Shown here: positions 9,419-17,249 of the stretch, in pieces
Position numbering within the stretch: the first letter of the stretch is position 1
Layout: the number at the start of each line of letters is the position of its first letter
Source of the DNA: Thermomonas sp. HDW16
GTDB lineage: Bacteria > Pseudomonadota > Gammaproteobacteria > Xanthomonadales > Xanthomonadaceae
Direction: 5' to 3'
DNA: 64,000 nt
Assembly: GCF_011302915.1 (NCBI RefSeq)
Contig: NZ_CP049872.1
Location: forward strand, 1,178,001 to 1,242,000
Position numbers and translations under genes: made by a program
Notes under the pieces: generated by a model
What the model was told of the DNA's origin: nothing
Databases searched by the model: none
The model's input: the letters and a program-made list of their open reading frames with translations, nothing else

Positions 9419-9766
9419 TCAGCGCCTCTTGCCAGTGGCGACGCTGGCAAGCAGCAACAGGCCGCCGACGAAACCGATGTTCTTCATGAAATGCAGCAGC
9501 TGCGCGCCTTGTTCGGCACCTTTCAGTAGCCAGAATTTGTGCGACATGCCAGCGTCCACCAGCATCAGTGCGGCGGCGAGCAAGGCCATCAGCCGCAACC
9601 GCCAGCCGGCGGCGATCAGCACGCCCAGCACGAATTCCGCGGCACTGAAGCCCAGGGTGGCATTCGATGTGGGGGCGCCTTGCAAGGCCTGCCACAGGCG
9701 ATAACCGCCCATCACGATGAACACACTGGCCATCAGCCATTGGGCAAGGCGGGTTTCGGGCTTCAT
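9419..9766 (-). CDS. DoxX family membrane protein
   Basis: A 115-residue protein with four hydrophobic segments (near residues 10-30, 40-58, 58-75 and 90-110) and the DoxX-type GFSAAEFVLGVLIAAG segment. DoxX-like proteins are small inner-membrane proteins, some being subunits of quinol or thiosulfate oxidation systems, many with unknown roles. It is the first gene of a two-gene unit with LtrA. Its function cannot be stated more precisely. Confidence 0.8.
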   Translation of the reverse strand: MKPETRLAQWLMASVFIVMGGYRLWQALQGAPTSNATLGFSAAEFVLGVLIAAGWRLRLMALLAAALMLVDAGMSHKFWLLKGAEQGAQLLHFMKNIGFVGGLLLLASVATGKRR

Positions 9767-10128
9767 GTCGTCACCATCCTGAAGATGGTGGCAAGAGTGT
9801 CACGCGGGCCGATTTGGCGGAAGAGCCTGAACGCCAGGCATTGGGTGTTGTTGCGTTGCAGCAGTCGGGCCGGTTTTCGCGTACTATGCGCGCTGTTCTG
9901 CGCACGGCTGATCTCCCCTGTTCCTTGATGGGGCGCGTTTTTCCTGATCAAGCCGGCCGCTCACGCGGCTTTCTTCCCGTACGCCTTTCGTCGCGCAGAC
10001 ACGGCCCGGATGTTCCGGCGTCGTGCCATCGTCGACTCGTTGCGCGGATTGGACTTGCTTGCAGGTCCAGCAGGAACGCTCGGGTTCGCCCACGCCTTGC
10101 GCGTGGGTTTGCAAAACCGGAGTTCCAA
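9767..10128 (+). promoter_or_regulatory. Gene-free 362-base region with the probable long 5' leader of rhlE
   Basis: The only gene-free stretch above 300 bases. TACTAT (9882-9887) resembles a -10 box; the nearest -35-like hexamer TTGCAG (9856-9861) is 20 bases away, so the promoter is weak or unusual. If used, the rhlE mRNA would carry about 235 untranslated bases. These contain a CCCC...GGGG hairpin around 9915-9930, a T-rich run near 9939-9944, and a 7-bp stem CCCACGC/GCGTGGG (10089-10107) 21 bases before the ATG. Long structured leaders are known for cold-induced helicase genes; regulation here is inference. I see no convincing gene in either strand. Confidence 0.4.
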
Positions 10129-11460
10129 ATGACGTTCGAAACCCTTGGCCTTGCGCCTGCTTTGCTGCGCGCGCTTGCCGACAACAACTACACCACCCCG
10201 ACCCCGATCCAGGAACAGGCGATCCCGCTGATCCTGGCCGGCCACGACGTGCTGGGCGGCGCCCAGACCGGTACCGGCAAGACCGCCGCGTTCGCGCTGC
10301 CGGTGCTCAACCACCTGTCCAAGCTGACCCCGCCGGCCGGCCCGCGCAAGCCGCGCGCGCTGGTGCTGGTGCCCACCCGCGAACTGGCAGTGCAGGTGGC
10401 CGACAGCTTCAAGACCTACGGCCGCCACCTCAAGCTCAATGTCACCACCTTGTTCGGTGGCGTGGGCATGCAGCCGCAGATCGACCAGCTGCGTCGCGGC
10501 GTGGACGTGCTGGTGGCCTGCCCGGGTCGCCTGATCGACCACCTGGATCGCGGCAGCGTGAAGCTGGACGCTGTCGAAGTGCTGATCCTGGACGAAGCCG
10601 ACCGCATGCTGGACATGGGCTTCCTGCCGGCGATCAAGCGAATCCTCAATCGCCTGCCGAAGCAGCGCCAGACCCTGCTGTTCTCGGCCACGTTCGAGGC
10701 GCAGATCAAGGCACTCGCGCTCGAGTTCATGAACAACCCGCAGCAGGTGCAGGTGGCGGCGCAGAACACGATTGCGCAAACCATCACCCACCGTGCGCAT
10801 CCGGTCGACGGCTCGCGCAAGCGCGACCTGCTGATCCAGATCCTGTCGCAGCGCCACACCGACCAAGTGCTGGTGTTCGGCAAGACCAAGCACGGTTGCA
10901 ACCGCCTGGCCGAGCAGCTGGAAGAAGCGGGCCTGCCGTCGGTCGCGATCCACGGCAACAAGAGCCAGGCCGCACGCCAGAAAGCGCTGAAGGACTTCAA
11001 GTCCGGCAAGGCGCGGATCCTGGTGGCGACCGATGTGGCCGCGCGTGGCTTGGATATCCCCGACCTGCCGCTGGTGATCAACCACGACCTGCCGATGGTC
11101 GCCGAAGACTATGTGCACCGCATCGGCCGCACCGGTCGCAACGGCGCGCAGGGCGAAGCGCTGTCGCTGGTGTCGCCGGAAGAGGGCGGCCTGCTGCGGC
11201 AGATCCAGCGCCTGCTGAAGGTCGATTTGACGATGGACGTGGTGCCCGGTTTCGCGCCGAGCAAGCCGATCCGCCTGGATACGCCGATCCCGAAGAACGG
11301 CGGTGGCGGTGGCCAGCGCCCGCCGGGTCGCCCGGCCGCGCGTCCGCACGCGCGTCCCGCAGCGCGTCCGACCACCCACGCCGGTCCGAAGCAGCACCGT
11401 GCGGGCGGGCAGGCCGCGTATGCCGGCAAGCGCAACGCGCCGCGTGGCACGCGCGCCTGA
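10129..11460 (+). CDS. rhlE: DEAD-box ATP-dependent RNA helicase RhlE
   Basis: A 443-residue RNA helicase that unwinds short RNA duplexes in ribosome assembly and RNA decay. Motifs in order: Q motif with TPTPIQEQAIP, Walker A AQTGTGKT (45-52), PTRELAVQ (82-89), PGRLIDH, DEAD at 155-158, SAT, and the C-terminal RecA domain ending with HRIGRTGR. A basic arginine/glycine/proline-rich tail of about 60 residues follows, as usual for RhlE proteins and likely an RNA-binding extension. The ATG at 10129 is preceded by GGAG (10120-10123); the frame is open further upstream but codes for nothing family-like. A long leader precedes it and a terminator follows. Confidence 0.95.
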   Translation: MTFETLGLAPALLRALADNNYTTPTPIQEQAIPLILAGHDVLGGAQTGTGKTAAFALPVLNHLSKLTPPAGPRKPRALVLVPTRELAVQVADSFKTYGRHLKLNVTTLFGGVGMQPQIDQLRRGVDVLVACPGRLIDHLDRGSVKLDAVEVLILDEADRMLDMGFLPAIKRILNRLPKQRQTLLFSATFEAQIKALALEFMNNPQQVQVAAQNTIAQTITHRAHPVDGSRKRDLLIQILSQRHTDQVLVFGKTKHGCNRLAEQLEEAGLPSVAIHGNKSQAARQKALKDFKSGKARILVATDVAARGLDIPDLPLVINHDLPMVAEDYVHRIGRTGRNGAQGEALSLVSPEEGGLLRQIQRLLKVDLTMDVVPGFAPSKPIRLDTPIPKNGGGGGQRPPGRPAARPHARPAARPTTHAGPKQHRAGGQAAYAGKRNAPRGTRA

Positions 11461-11485
11461 TCGGCGAGTCACACTCGATGTGCAG

Positions 11486-11514
11486 AAGGGTCGGCATTGC
11501 CGGCCCTTTTGTTT
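11486..11514 (+). terminator. Rho-independent terminator of rhlE
   Basis: Stem AAGGGTCGGC (11486-11495) with GCCGGCCCTT (11499-11508), one G-T pair, loop ATT, followed by TTTTGTTT. It sits between the convergent rhlE and yhhQ-like genes and points out of rhlE. Confidence 0.8.
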
Positions 11515-11521
11515 CGCGGGA

Positions 11522-12292
11522 TCAATCTTCGGACGCGTGCCGGCGCAGCTCCGCCGCGCGTTCCTTGCCGAGGTAGCGATGGATGCCGGCACGCGCCAGG
11601 TACAGCAGCGGGATCAGCGCGATCGCCGCCAGCATCTTGTATGCGTAGTTGAGCGTGCCGACCGCGAGGAACAGCGAGGTCGGCCAGTGCTGCGGGCCGA
11701 TCACGAAGGCGATGTACAGCACCACGAAGCTGTCGACCAGTTGCGAGACCGCGGTGGAGCCGGTTGCACGTAGCCAGACATGGCGTTCGCCGGTAGCGCG
11801 CCGAATGCGGTGGAACACGTGCACGTCGATCAGCTGGCCGATGAGGAACGCGATCAACGACCCCCAGATCGTCCACAGGCCTTGCCCGAACACCGCGGCG
11901 AATGCCGCCTGGTAATCCGGCACGCCCTGGTCCTTGGCCACGCCGACCCACCAGGATGCGGGCGCAAGATGGATCGCCACGAAGGCGAACACGAAGCCGT
12001 ACACGATGAGTGCCGCGGCCAACCAGCTGATCATGCGCACGCCGCGCTTGCCGAAATACTCGTTGACCGTGTCGGTCATGATGAACACGATCGGCCACAG
12101 CAGCGTGCCGGCGGTGAAGTTCAGCGAACCGCTCTGGCCGAACAGGTTCCACTGCAGCGGCGCGATGCCCAGCGTGTCTTCCAGCGCGAAGATCTTGACC
12201 CCGATGAACTCCGCCAGCACCGCGTTGACGCAGAAGAACGCGGCCAAGCCGATGAACAGCCGGGTGGCGCGGTCCTCGAGCAGCTTGATCAC
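11522..12292 (-). CDS. yhhQ: Queuosine-precursor transporter (YhhQ/VUT family)
   Basis: A 256-residue inner-membrane protein with about six helices, belonging to the vitamin-uptake-type family whose E. coli member YhhQ imports queuosine precursors (preQ0/preQ1) for tRNA modification. Family marks are IVFIMTDTVNEYFGKRGVR and the intramembrane QLIDVHVFHRIRRATG and VSQLVDSFVV segments. The GTG at 12292 is chosen because it overlaps the TGA of the DUF502 gene (GTGA), a sign of coupling, and because residues upstream of it do not look like the family. Faces rhlE convergently with a terminator between. Confidence 0.85.
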   Translation of the reverse strand: MIKLLEDRATRLFIGLAAFFCVNAVLAEFIGVKIFALEDTLGIAPLQWNLFGQSGSLNFTAGTLLWPIVFIMTDTVNEYFGKRGVRMISWLAAALIVYGFVFAFVAIHLAPASWWVGVAKDQGVPDYQAAFAAVFGQGLWTIWGSLIAFLIGQLIDVHVFHRIRRATGERHVWLRATGSTAVSQLVDSFVVLYIAFVIGPQHWPTSLFLAVGTLNYAYKMLAAIALIPLLYLARAGIHRYLGKERAAELRRHASED

Positions 12293-12993
12293 GGCTTGGC
12301 CGGTTCCGATGGTGGTGCCGGCGGCCGGTATGCCGGCGGCGAGAACGGAATGGCATCCGGCGCTACTGCGCCACCGCTGATGATGAAGCTCATCGCCTGG
12401 TCCACCGTCCATTCCGTGGGCGTGATCTTCTCCATCGGCACGATTTCAAGGTAGCCGGAGGTCGGGTTCGGCGTGGTCGGCACGTACACCGCCGCCAGTT
12501 CGCGCCCGGTGCCTTGTTCGCGCATCACGCGAGTGACGAAACCCAGCGTCTTCATCTCCGCATGCGGGAAGTCGATCAGCACCACGCGCTGGGTGCCATC
12601 GGGTTTGGTCTGCAGGATGTCGAGCAATTTACGCGCGCTGCCGTAGATCGTGTTCGCAAGCGGGATGCGCGCCACCAGCGCCTCGAACCACTTGAGCAGG
12701 CGCTGGCCGATGACCCGTCGCGCCAGCCAGCCGACCAGCAGGATGGTGAGTACCGTTGCGACCAGGCCGATTGCGCCCAGCACCCAAGGCTCCACCAACC
12801 AACCGAACGATTGCGGATTACGCGCGGCGATGCCTTGCAGCGAAGGCTCGATCAATGGCCGGCTGACATCGCTCAGCAGCATGAACACGAACTTCACCAC
12901 CACCCACGTGAGCCACAGTGGCAGCAGGGTCAGCAGGCCGGTGAGGAACAGGCGTTGCAGGCGTTGGGCGAGTGGAGCGGGAGGTGTCGACAT
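12289..12993 (-). CDS. DUF502 family inner-membrane protein
   Basis: A 234-residue protein of the DUF502 family: two N-terminal transmembrane segments (about 15-38 and 70-92), then a soluble domain with the family marks VARIPLANTIYGSARKLLD, VVLIDFPHAEMKTLGFVT and VYVPTTPNPTSGYLEIVP. The function of the family is unknown. The ATG at 12993 is followed directly by the hydrophilic start and first helix; the longer open frame overlaps the kinase gene and is not protein-like. Its 3' end overlaps the GTG start of the queuosine-precursor transporter. TACAAT lies six bases before the ATG. Confidence 0.88.
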   Translation of the reverse strand: MSTPPAPLAQRLQRLFLTGLLTLLPLWLTWVVVKFVFMLLSDVSRPLIEPSLQGIAARNPQSFGWLVEPWVLGAIGLVATVLTILLVGWLARRVIGQRLLKWFEALVARIPLANTIYGSARKLLDILQTKPDGTQRVVLIDFPHAEMKTLGFVTRVMREQGTGRELAAVYVPTTPNPTSGYLEIVPMEKITPTEWTVDQAMSFIISGGAVAPDAIPFSPPAYRPPAPPSEPAKP

Positions 12994-12999
12994 GCGCGC

Positions 13000-13005
13000 A
13001 TTGTA
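13000..13005 (-). promoter_or_regulatory. -10 box TACAAT six bases before the DUF502 ATG
   Basis: TACAAT on the minus strand in the 25-base gap after the kinase gene, with exactly six bases to the ATG; would give a leaderless mRNA. No good -35 hexamer is visible at 17 bases. Confidence 0.4.
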
Positions 13006-13018
13006 GGCGCGATGGGGC

Positions 13019-14992
13019 TCAGCCCTCGCGTACCAGGCGGATGCCGATGTCGGCGTAGCCACGATTGGCGTCGAGCGCGCGCGGCTTGCCGCTGGCGATG
13101 CGTTTGCCACAGGTGCTGTCGCCGCACAGGGTGGTCCAGCCCGACACCGGCGTGGTTGCACTCGCCTTCATCTCACCGGGGCTAGGCAGTCGATAACGGC
13201 GTTTCTCGCGCTTGCCCAGCCAGACGGCATAGGCTTCCGCATCGACGGCAGAAACGCAGACCACTGGGGCTCCATCGCTGCCGACCTTGCTCCAGTCGCG
13301 CTTGGGGCCGAAAAAGCCGTTACGCCGTCCGCAATCGGCGGGTGTTCGGCCCGTGGCATTGGCGAAGGCCGCATAGTCGGCGCGGCTAACCACGCGGACA
13401 CTGGTGTCCGTCGCTTGCGAGCCATTGCGTGCCGGAAGGGTTGCCGTTGCCGAGGCAGTCGAGGCAGGCAAGCGGGCGGCCTTGGCCTGCAGTGCCTGGC
13501 TGCGCGCAGCATCCAGGCCCAGCCAGCGCATGCCGGCGAGCAAAGCTTCGGTGCCGTTGCGATCCTGCTTCGTGACCAGCATGTCGACGCGCTCACCCAA
13601 TGCGACATCCAGCCGCTTGCGTAGCAACACCATCGCGCTACCGCTGCCGCCACGGCGCACGTCGAGCTGGCGCGCGCGTTCGTAGGCGAGATGCGATGCG
13701 CCGGTGTCGCCATCGCGCAGGCCTTGTTCGGCCAATTCGCTCAATGCGTCGAACAGGCGTGCGGTCAGTACCTGGGTTTGCGGATGGGTCGCGTCGACCC
13801 GCCATGCGGCATCCAGGCTGTCCCAGGCGTTGCCGTTCGGTGGGGCGATGATGTGGCCTTCGCGCAATTGCTGCTCGGCGTTGGCGAGATAGGCGCCGAT
13901 GCCGCCGGCATCCGCCCCCGGCGTCGTTTCGAACAGGCCAGTTTGCGCGTCCGAGGCGGGGGTGGGCAGGGCTTCGCCTGTGGTTGGCGCATCCGTGCCG
14001 ACGATCTCTTGCGTGGCCGCAGGGCCGCCTCGACCGTCCATGAATTGGACGATGCCGAACGCCAGCGCCGCCACTGCGGCGGCGCCGAGGGTCCACGGTT
14101 TCCAGCCGGTGAAGCGTATGATTGGCGCATGTGCGGTGTCGTCTGCCGGCAGCGGGACTTCGACGACCCCGAAATTGCGGCCTGCGCGTTTTTCCAGTTC
14201 ACCCAGCGCATCCAGCATGTCCTGCGCACTGGCGAAGCGATCGCCGGGTTGCTTGGCCAGTGACTTGTCGATGAAGCCCTGCCAATGCTTCAGCGCCGCG
14301 GGCATTCGCGGCACCGGATCCTGAACGTGCTTGAGCGCCATCGACAATGCATCGCCGGCGTTGTACGGCAGGCGTCCGTTGAGCATCTCCCACGTCAACA
14401 CGCCGATGCTGTAGAGGTCTGCGCGGCGATCGACCTCGCCACCGCGCGCCTGTTCCGGCGGCATATAGGCGGTGCTGCCAACCGCAAGCCCGGTCGTGGT
14501 CAGGCGCGGATTGCTGCCGCGGCGCAAGGCGATGCCGAAGTCGGCCAGTTGCGGGCGGTCGGCATCGTCGAACAGCACGTTTTCCGCCTTGACGTCGCGA
14601 TGCACCACGCCGCGTACATGCGCGTAGTCCAGTGCGGGCAGCAATGCACGCAGCACGGCCGCGACTTTCTGCTGGTCGCCGCGCAGGTTGCGCTGGGCTA
14701 GGTGGCCGCGCGCCAGGTAAGGCATCGAATAGAACGGCAGGCCGTCGGCGGTGCGCCCCACGTCGAAGATGCCGACGATGTTGGGGTGCTCCATCCGCGC
14801 GATGATGCGCGCCTCGTTCTCGAAGCGGCCGCGGCTGACTTCATCCGCCAGCGCCTCCGGCAGCATCACCTTCAGCGCGACCTTGCGGCCCAGCGAGGCC
14901 TGTTCGGCGAGGTACACGGTGGACATGCCGCCATGACCGATCACGCGCAGGATGCGATAACCGTCGATCTGCGGGTATTCGTTGCTGGACAA
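13019..14992 (-). CDS. Membrane Ser/Thr protein kinase with C-terminal formylglycine-enzyme-like domain
   Basis: A 657-residue bacterial Hanks-type kinase. Cytoplasmic catalytic domain about 11-270: glycine loop VIGHGGMSTVY (18-28), ATP lysine K41, HRD at 132-134, DFG at 151-153, and MPPEQ in place of APE. One transmembrane helix about 301-318. The outer part has a Ser/Thr/Pro-rich linker, an alpha-helical TPR-like stretch about 365-510, and from about 533 a segment resembling the SUMF1/formylglycine-generating-enzyme fold (PVVCVSAVDAEAYAVWLG, RYRLPSPGEM). The start is TTG, preceded by GGGGAAG. The domain order suggests a sensor that reads a periplasmic signal and phosphorylates cytoplasmic proteins. 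Substrates are not evident; DUF502 follows in the same direction. Confidence 0.9.
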   Translation of the reverse strand: MSSNEYPQIDGYRILRVIGHGGMSTVYLAEQASLGRKVALKVMLPEALADEVSRGRFENEARIIARMEHPNIVGIFDVGRTADGLPFYSMPYLARGHLAQRNLRGDQQKVAAVLRALLPALDYAHVRGVVHRDVKAENVLFDDADRPQLADFGIALRRGSNPRLTTTGLAVGSTAYMPPEQARGGEVDRRADLYSIGVLTWEMLNGRLPYNAGDALSMALKHVQDPVPRMPAALKHWQGFIDKSLAKQPGDRFASAQDMLDALGELEKRAGRNFGVVEVPLPADDTAHAPIIRFTGWKPWTLGAAAVAALAFGIVQFMDGRGGPAATQEIVGTDAPTTGEALPTPASDAQTGLFETTPGADAGGIGAYLANAEQQLREGHIIAPPNGNAWDSLDAAWRVDATHPQTQVLTARLFDALSELAEQGLRDGDTGASHLAYERARQLDVRRGGSGSAMVLLRKRLDVALGERVDMLVTKQDRNGTEALLAGMRWLGLDAARSQALQAKAARLPASTASATATLPARNGSQATDTSVRVVSRADYAAFANATGRTPADCGRRNGFFGPKRDWSKVGSDGAPVVCVSAVDAEAYAVWLGKREKRRYRLPSPGEMKASATTPVSGWTTLCGDSTCGKRIASGKPRALDANRGYADIGIRLVREG

Positions 14993-15052
14993 GGCGTCTT
15001 CCCCGGACGTTTCGGCCGAAGGATACGCCGCGTTCGTGTCACGAAGGAATGA

Positions 15053-15502
15053 TCAGCGTCCCGGTTTGCGACGCACGTACAACTGCTTGCGCGTGCGCGC
15101 GACGACCTCGCCCCGTTCATCCACCACGTCGGCATCGAACCAACGCAGCACTTTTTCGCCGTCGGCAGTTGCGGCGCGCAGTTCGTCCAGCACGGCATCG
15201 TCCAGTTCGAACACGGCGTGCACGGTGCCGCGCCCGGGCTTCACGAATTCGATCTCGCCGGCCTTGTCCCAGACCATGTAGTCGCGGCCCAGGCACTGCA
15301 GCACCGGGATCATCCGGAACGGATCGGTCATCGCGAACAGGCTGCCGCCGAAGTGGGTCTTCACGTAGTTGCGATTCCACGGGCGCATGCGCAATTCGAC
15401 GCGGACGCGACGCCAGTCCGGGGAAATCTCGGTGACGTGGATGCCGGAAAACAGGAAGGGTGGCCACAGGTTCATGCCGTGGCGAAGGACAGCTGGCTTC
15501 AT
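15053..15502 (-). CDS. DUF4442 hotdog-fold protein (thioesterase-like)
   Basis: A 149-residue protein of the DUF4442 family, which has the hotdog fold of acyl-CoA thioesterases. Family marks are NLWPPFLFSGIHV near the start, the WNRNYVKTHFGGSLFAMTDP segment and VWDKAGEIEFVKPGRGTV. Catalytic activity has not been established for the family to my knowledge. The ATG at 15502 is chosen because MKPAVLRHGMNLWPP matches the family beginning; a much longer open frame upstream is antisense-like noise over cnoX. It has a promoter region with a perfect palindrome just upstream, overlapping the end of cnoX. Confidence 0.85.
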   Translation of the reverse strand: MKPAVLRHGMNLWPPFLFSGIHVTEISPDWRRVRVELRMRPWNRNYVKTHFGGSLFAMTDPFRMIPVLQCLGRDYMVWDKAGEIEFVKPGRGTVHAVFELDDAVLDELRAATADGEKVLRWFDADVVDERGEVVARTRKQLYVRRKPGR

Positions 15503-15535
15503 GCGTTCAAGTGGGCTGCGATGTTGATGCAGCCT

Positions 15536-15562
15536 ACCATACGCATGCGTACTGTATGTCAA
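15536..15562 (-). promoter_or_regulatory. Putative promoter of the DUF4442 gene with a 12-bp palindrome
   Basis: On the minus strand a perfect -35 TTGACA (15557-15562, overlapping the cnoX stop) precedes TATGGT (15536-15541); the spacer is only 15 bases, which is short. The perfect palindrome TACGCATGCGTA (15540-15551) fills the spacer, the position of a typical repressor site. An operator role is inference. Confidence 0.45.
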
Positions 15563-16434
15563 ACCAGAAGTAGCGACGACATCCTGCGCCGGTAGCGTCC
15601 GACCAGGTCTTCGTCCTCGACCACGCGGAAGGCGTCGATCAGCGATTTCTTCGCCAGTCCGTCGCCATAGGCACGGTCGCGTTGCAGCATTTCGATGAAC
15701 TGCGAAAGTCCGGCTTCGGCATCGCCACCCACCAGCTTGCGTACGCCCAGCAGGTGGCGGGCGCGCAGGTCGGCCGGGTCGCTGGCGATGGCGGCTTCCA
15801 ACACTTCGGCTGGCGGCGCGTCCTTCAGCAGGGCGGCAAAATCCAATCGCGCGCGTGCCTTGACCGTGCGTTCGTCCGTGGCCAGGTTGGCGGGCAGGGC
15901 GTCGAGCAGGTGTTCTGCTTCGGTCGCGGCGCCGGTTTGCAACAGGGCCAGGGCCAGGTCCAGCTTGAGTTCGGACTTGTCGGGTTCGGCTTCGATGGCC
16001 TTGCGCAGGCGCATCACTTCCTCGTGCGGATCGACCGGCGGCGCGGCGGTTTCTTCCGCGGCCTGTTCTTCCACCGCAGCTGCAGGTTCGATGCCGTGGT
16101 GCTTGAGGAATTCGCGCAGTTGGCCTTCCGGTAGCGCGCCGGGGAAGCCATCGAGCAACTGCCCGTCCTTGACCAGCATCACCGTGGGAACCGAACGGAT
16201 CTGGAAGGCGGCGGCCAGCTCCTGTTCGGCATCGACGTCGACCTTGGCCAATTCGAAGGCGCCGTTGTAGTCGGCTGCGAGTTTTTCCAGCACCGGGCCA
16301 AGCGTCTTGCACGGGCCGCACCAGGTCGCCCAGAAATCCACCAGCACCGGGGTGTCCAGCGATTTGCGGATCACTGTGTCCTCGAAGGTCGCGGCGGTGG
16401 CGTCGAATACGTGCGGCTGGATGGCGTCGGTCAT
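15559..16434 (-). CDS. cnoX: Co-chaperone/thioredoxin-fold protein CnoX (YbbN)
   Basis: A 291-residue protein made of an N-terminal thioredoxin domain (about 1-110) and a C-terminal TPR-like domain (about 150-290), the architecture of CnoX/YbbN, a cytoplasmic holdase that protects proteins from oxidation and hands them to GroEL. The redox motif is WCGPC (C39 and C42), unlike E. coli CnoX, which has SQHC, so this protein should keep thioredoxin activity as in Caulobacter. The ATG at 16434 matches the family start; an upstream ATG would add 18 residues. Divergent from the accessory operon that begins at 16570. Confidence 0.9.
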   Translation of the reverse strand: MTDAIQPHVFDATAATFEDTVIRKSLDTPVLVDFWATWCGPCKTLGPVLEKLAADYNGAFELAKVDVDAEQELAAAFQIRSVPTVMLVKDGQLLDGFPGALPEGQLREFLKHHGIEPAAAVEEQAAEETAAPPVDPHEEVMRLRKAIEAEPDKSELKLDLALALLQTGAATEAEHLLDALPANLATDERTVKARARLDFAALLKDAPPAEVLEAAIASDPADLRARHLLGVRKLVGGDAEAGLSQFIEMLQRDRAYGDGLAKKSLIDAFRVVEDEDLVGRYRRRMSSLLLV

Positions 16435-16508
16435 GGCGGGTCTGTTCTTTGCGATGGCATGAACATGGCGGCGTTGGGACGTGTTCACAAGGCGATGTAA
16501 AAAATACT

Positions 16509-16570
16509 TGACATCGGAAATATCGAATGTAAATTACACATTACATTACGTCTGGTGTGAGTTACATCGA
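16509..16570 (+). promoter_or_regulatory. AT-rich promoter and probable operators of the XRE operon
   Basis: Consensus TTGACA (16509-16514), a 16-base spacer and TAAATT (16531-16536). The -10 region is covered by the near-palindrome TGTAA-A-TTACA (16529-16539); further TTACA/TGTAA-type half sites follow (ATTACATTA about 16541-16549, TTACAT 16562-16567), and TCGAATGTAA (16524-16533) is mirrored by TTACATCGA (16562-16570) next to the start codon. The region is far poorer in GC than its surroundings. The obvious candidate regulator is the XRE protein encoded third in the operon; that link is inference. Confidence 0.7.
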
Positions 16571-17223
16571 TGAAGGGCCTGTCCCCGCGCAATCAATTGA
16601 CCATCTGCCTGCTGCTGGCAGGTGTCGGCTTGGCGTTGTTCTTCGGTGGCCAACATCGCGACATGGGCCTGCCGCTGGGCTGGGTGGGCACCCTGCTGTT
16701 CGTGGTGGCGGTGTGGTTCTGCGTGGATGCCGTGTACCGCGTCCCGCACAGCGAAGGCGAGGCCGTCATCGCCTATGGCGAATGGCAGGCGTGGATCGGG
16801 GTGGTCTTCGTCGGCGCGGTGATCGTGACCATGGTGCTGAGGTTGCATGTGTTCATGCCACACATTCCGATTGGCCAGAATCCGGACATCGACAGGGACG
16901 GCGGCGACAGCGGCAGCGGCAGCTTGTTCATCGCCTGGCTGGTGCTGGCCTACGTGTTGAAACGGCGCTGGGCCGGCAAGGTGCTGACGGACGAACGCGA
17001 TACCCAGATCGACCTCATCGCCAGCCGCTGGGGGCGTGGCGCTACCACGATTTGCGTGATCGTCATTGCGGTGTTGCTGGGCTTTAGCGACACCGAACGC
17101 CTGCGCGAATTCAGCTATCCCCTCATCGCGCAGACGCTGATGCTGACCCTGCTGTGCGGGCTGTGGTTCGACCAGCTGGTGGCGGCGCTGTTGTATTGGC
17201 GGGATCGCCGGGCGGCGGCATGA
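16570..17223 (+). CDS. Multi-pass membrane protein with DERD box, first gene of the XRE operon
   Basis: A 217-residue protein of unknown function with about six hydrophobic segments (near 8-26, 36-54, 72-92, 118-132, 155-175 and 182-205). Between the fourth and fifth helices is a cytoplasmic-looking loop with [15 protein letters not shown] (139-153); the same DERDxxI box occurs in the next gene, and resembles the conserved loop of small membrane proteins (DUF2178/DUF3796 type) that are often encoded next to XRE regulators. An acidic loop with [10 protein letters not shown] lies around 108-118. The ATG directly follows the operator-rich promoter. The stop overlaps a possible start of the next gene (ATGA). 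Confidence 0.75.
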   Translation: MKGLSPRNQLTICLLLAGVGLALFFGGQHRDMGLPLGWVGTLLFVVAVWFCVDAVYRVPHSEGEAVIAYGEWQAWIGVVFVGAVIVTMVLRLHVFMPHIPIGQNPDIDRDGGDSGSGSLFIAWLVLAYVLKRRWAGKVLTDERDTQIDLIASRWGRGATTICVIVIAVLLGFSDTERLREFSYPLIAQTLMLTLLCGLWFDQLVAALLYWRDRRAAA

Positions 17224-17249
17224 CGGACTGTGCTTTCGAAGGACAAGCC

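Noticed and set aside
11300..11460. Repeated CGTCCGCACGCG-type units at the end of rhlE as a tandem repeat
   Set aside because: They encode the Arg/Pro/Ala-rich tail usual in RhlE and are not exact repeats.
11303..11773. A plus-strand open frame running from the rhlE tail into the yhhQ-like gene
   Set aside because: Arg-rich frame-shift shadow of the rhlE tail crossing a terminator.
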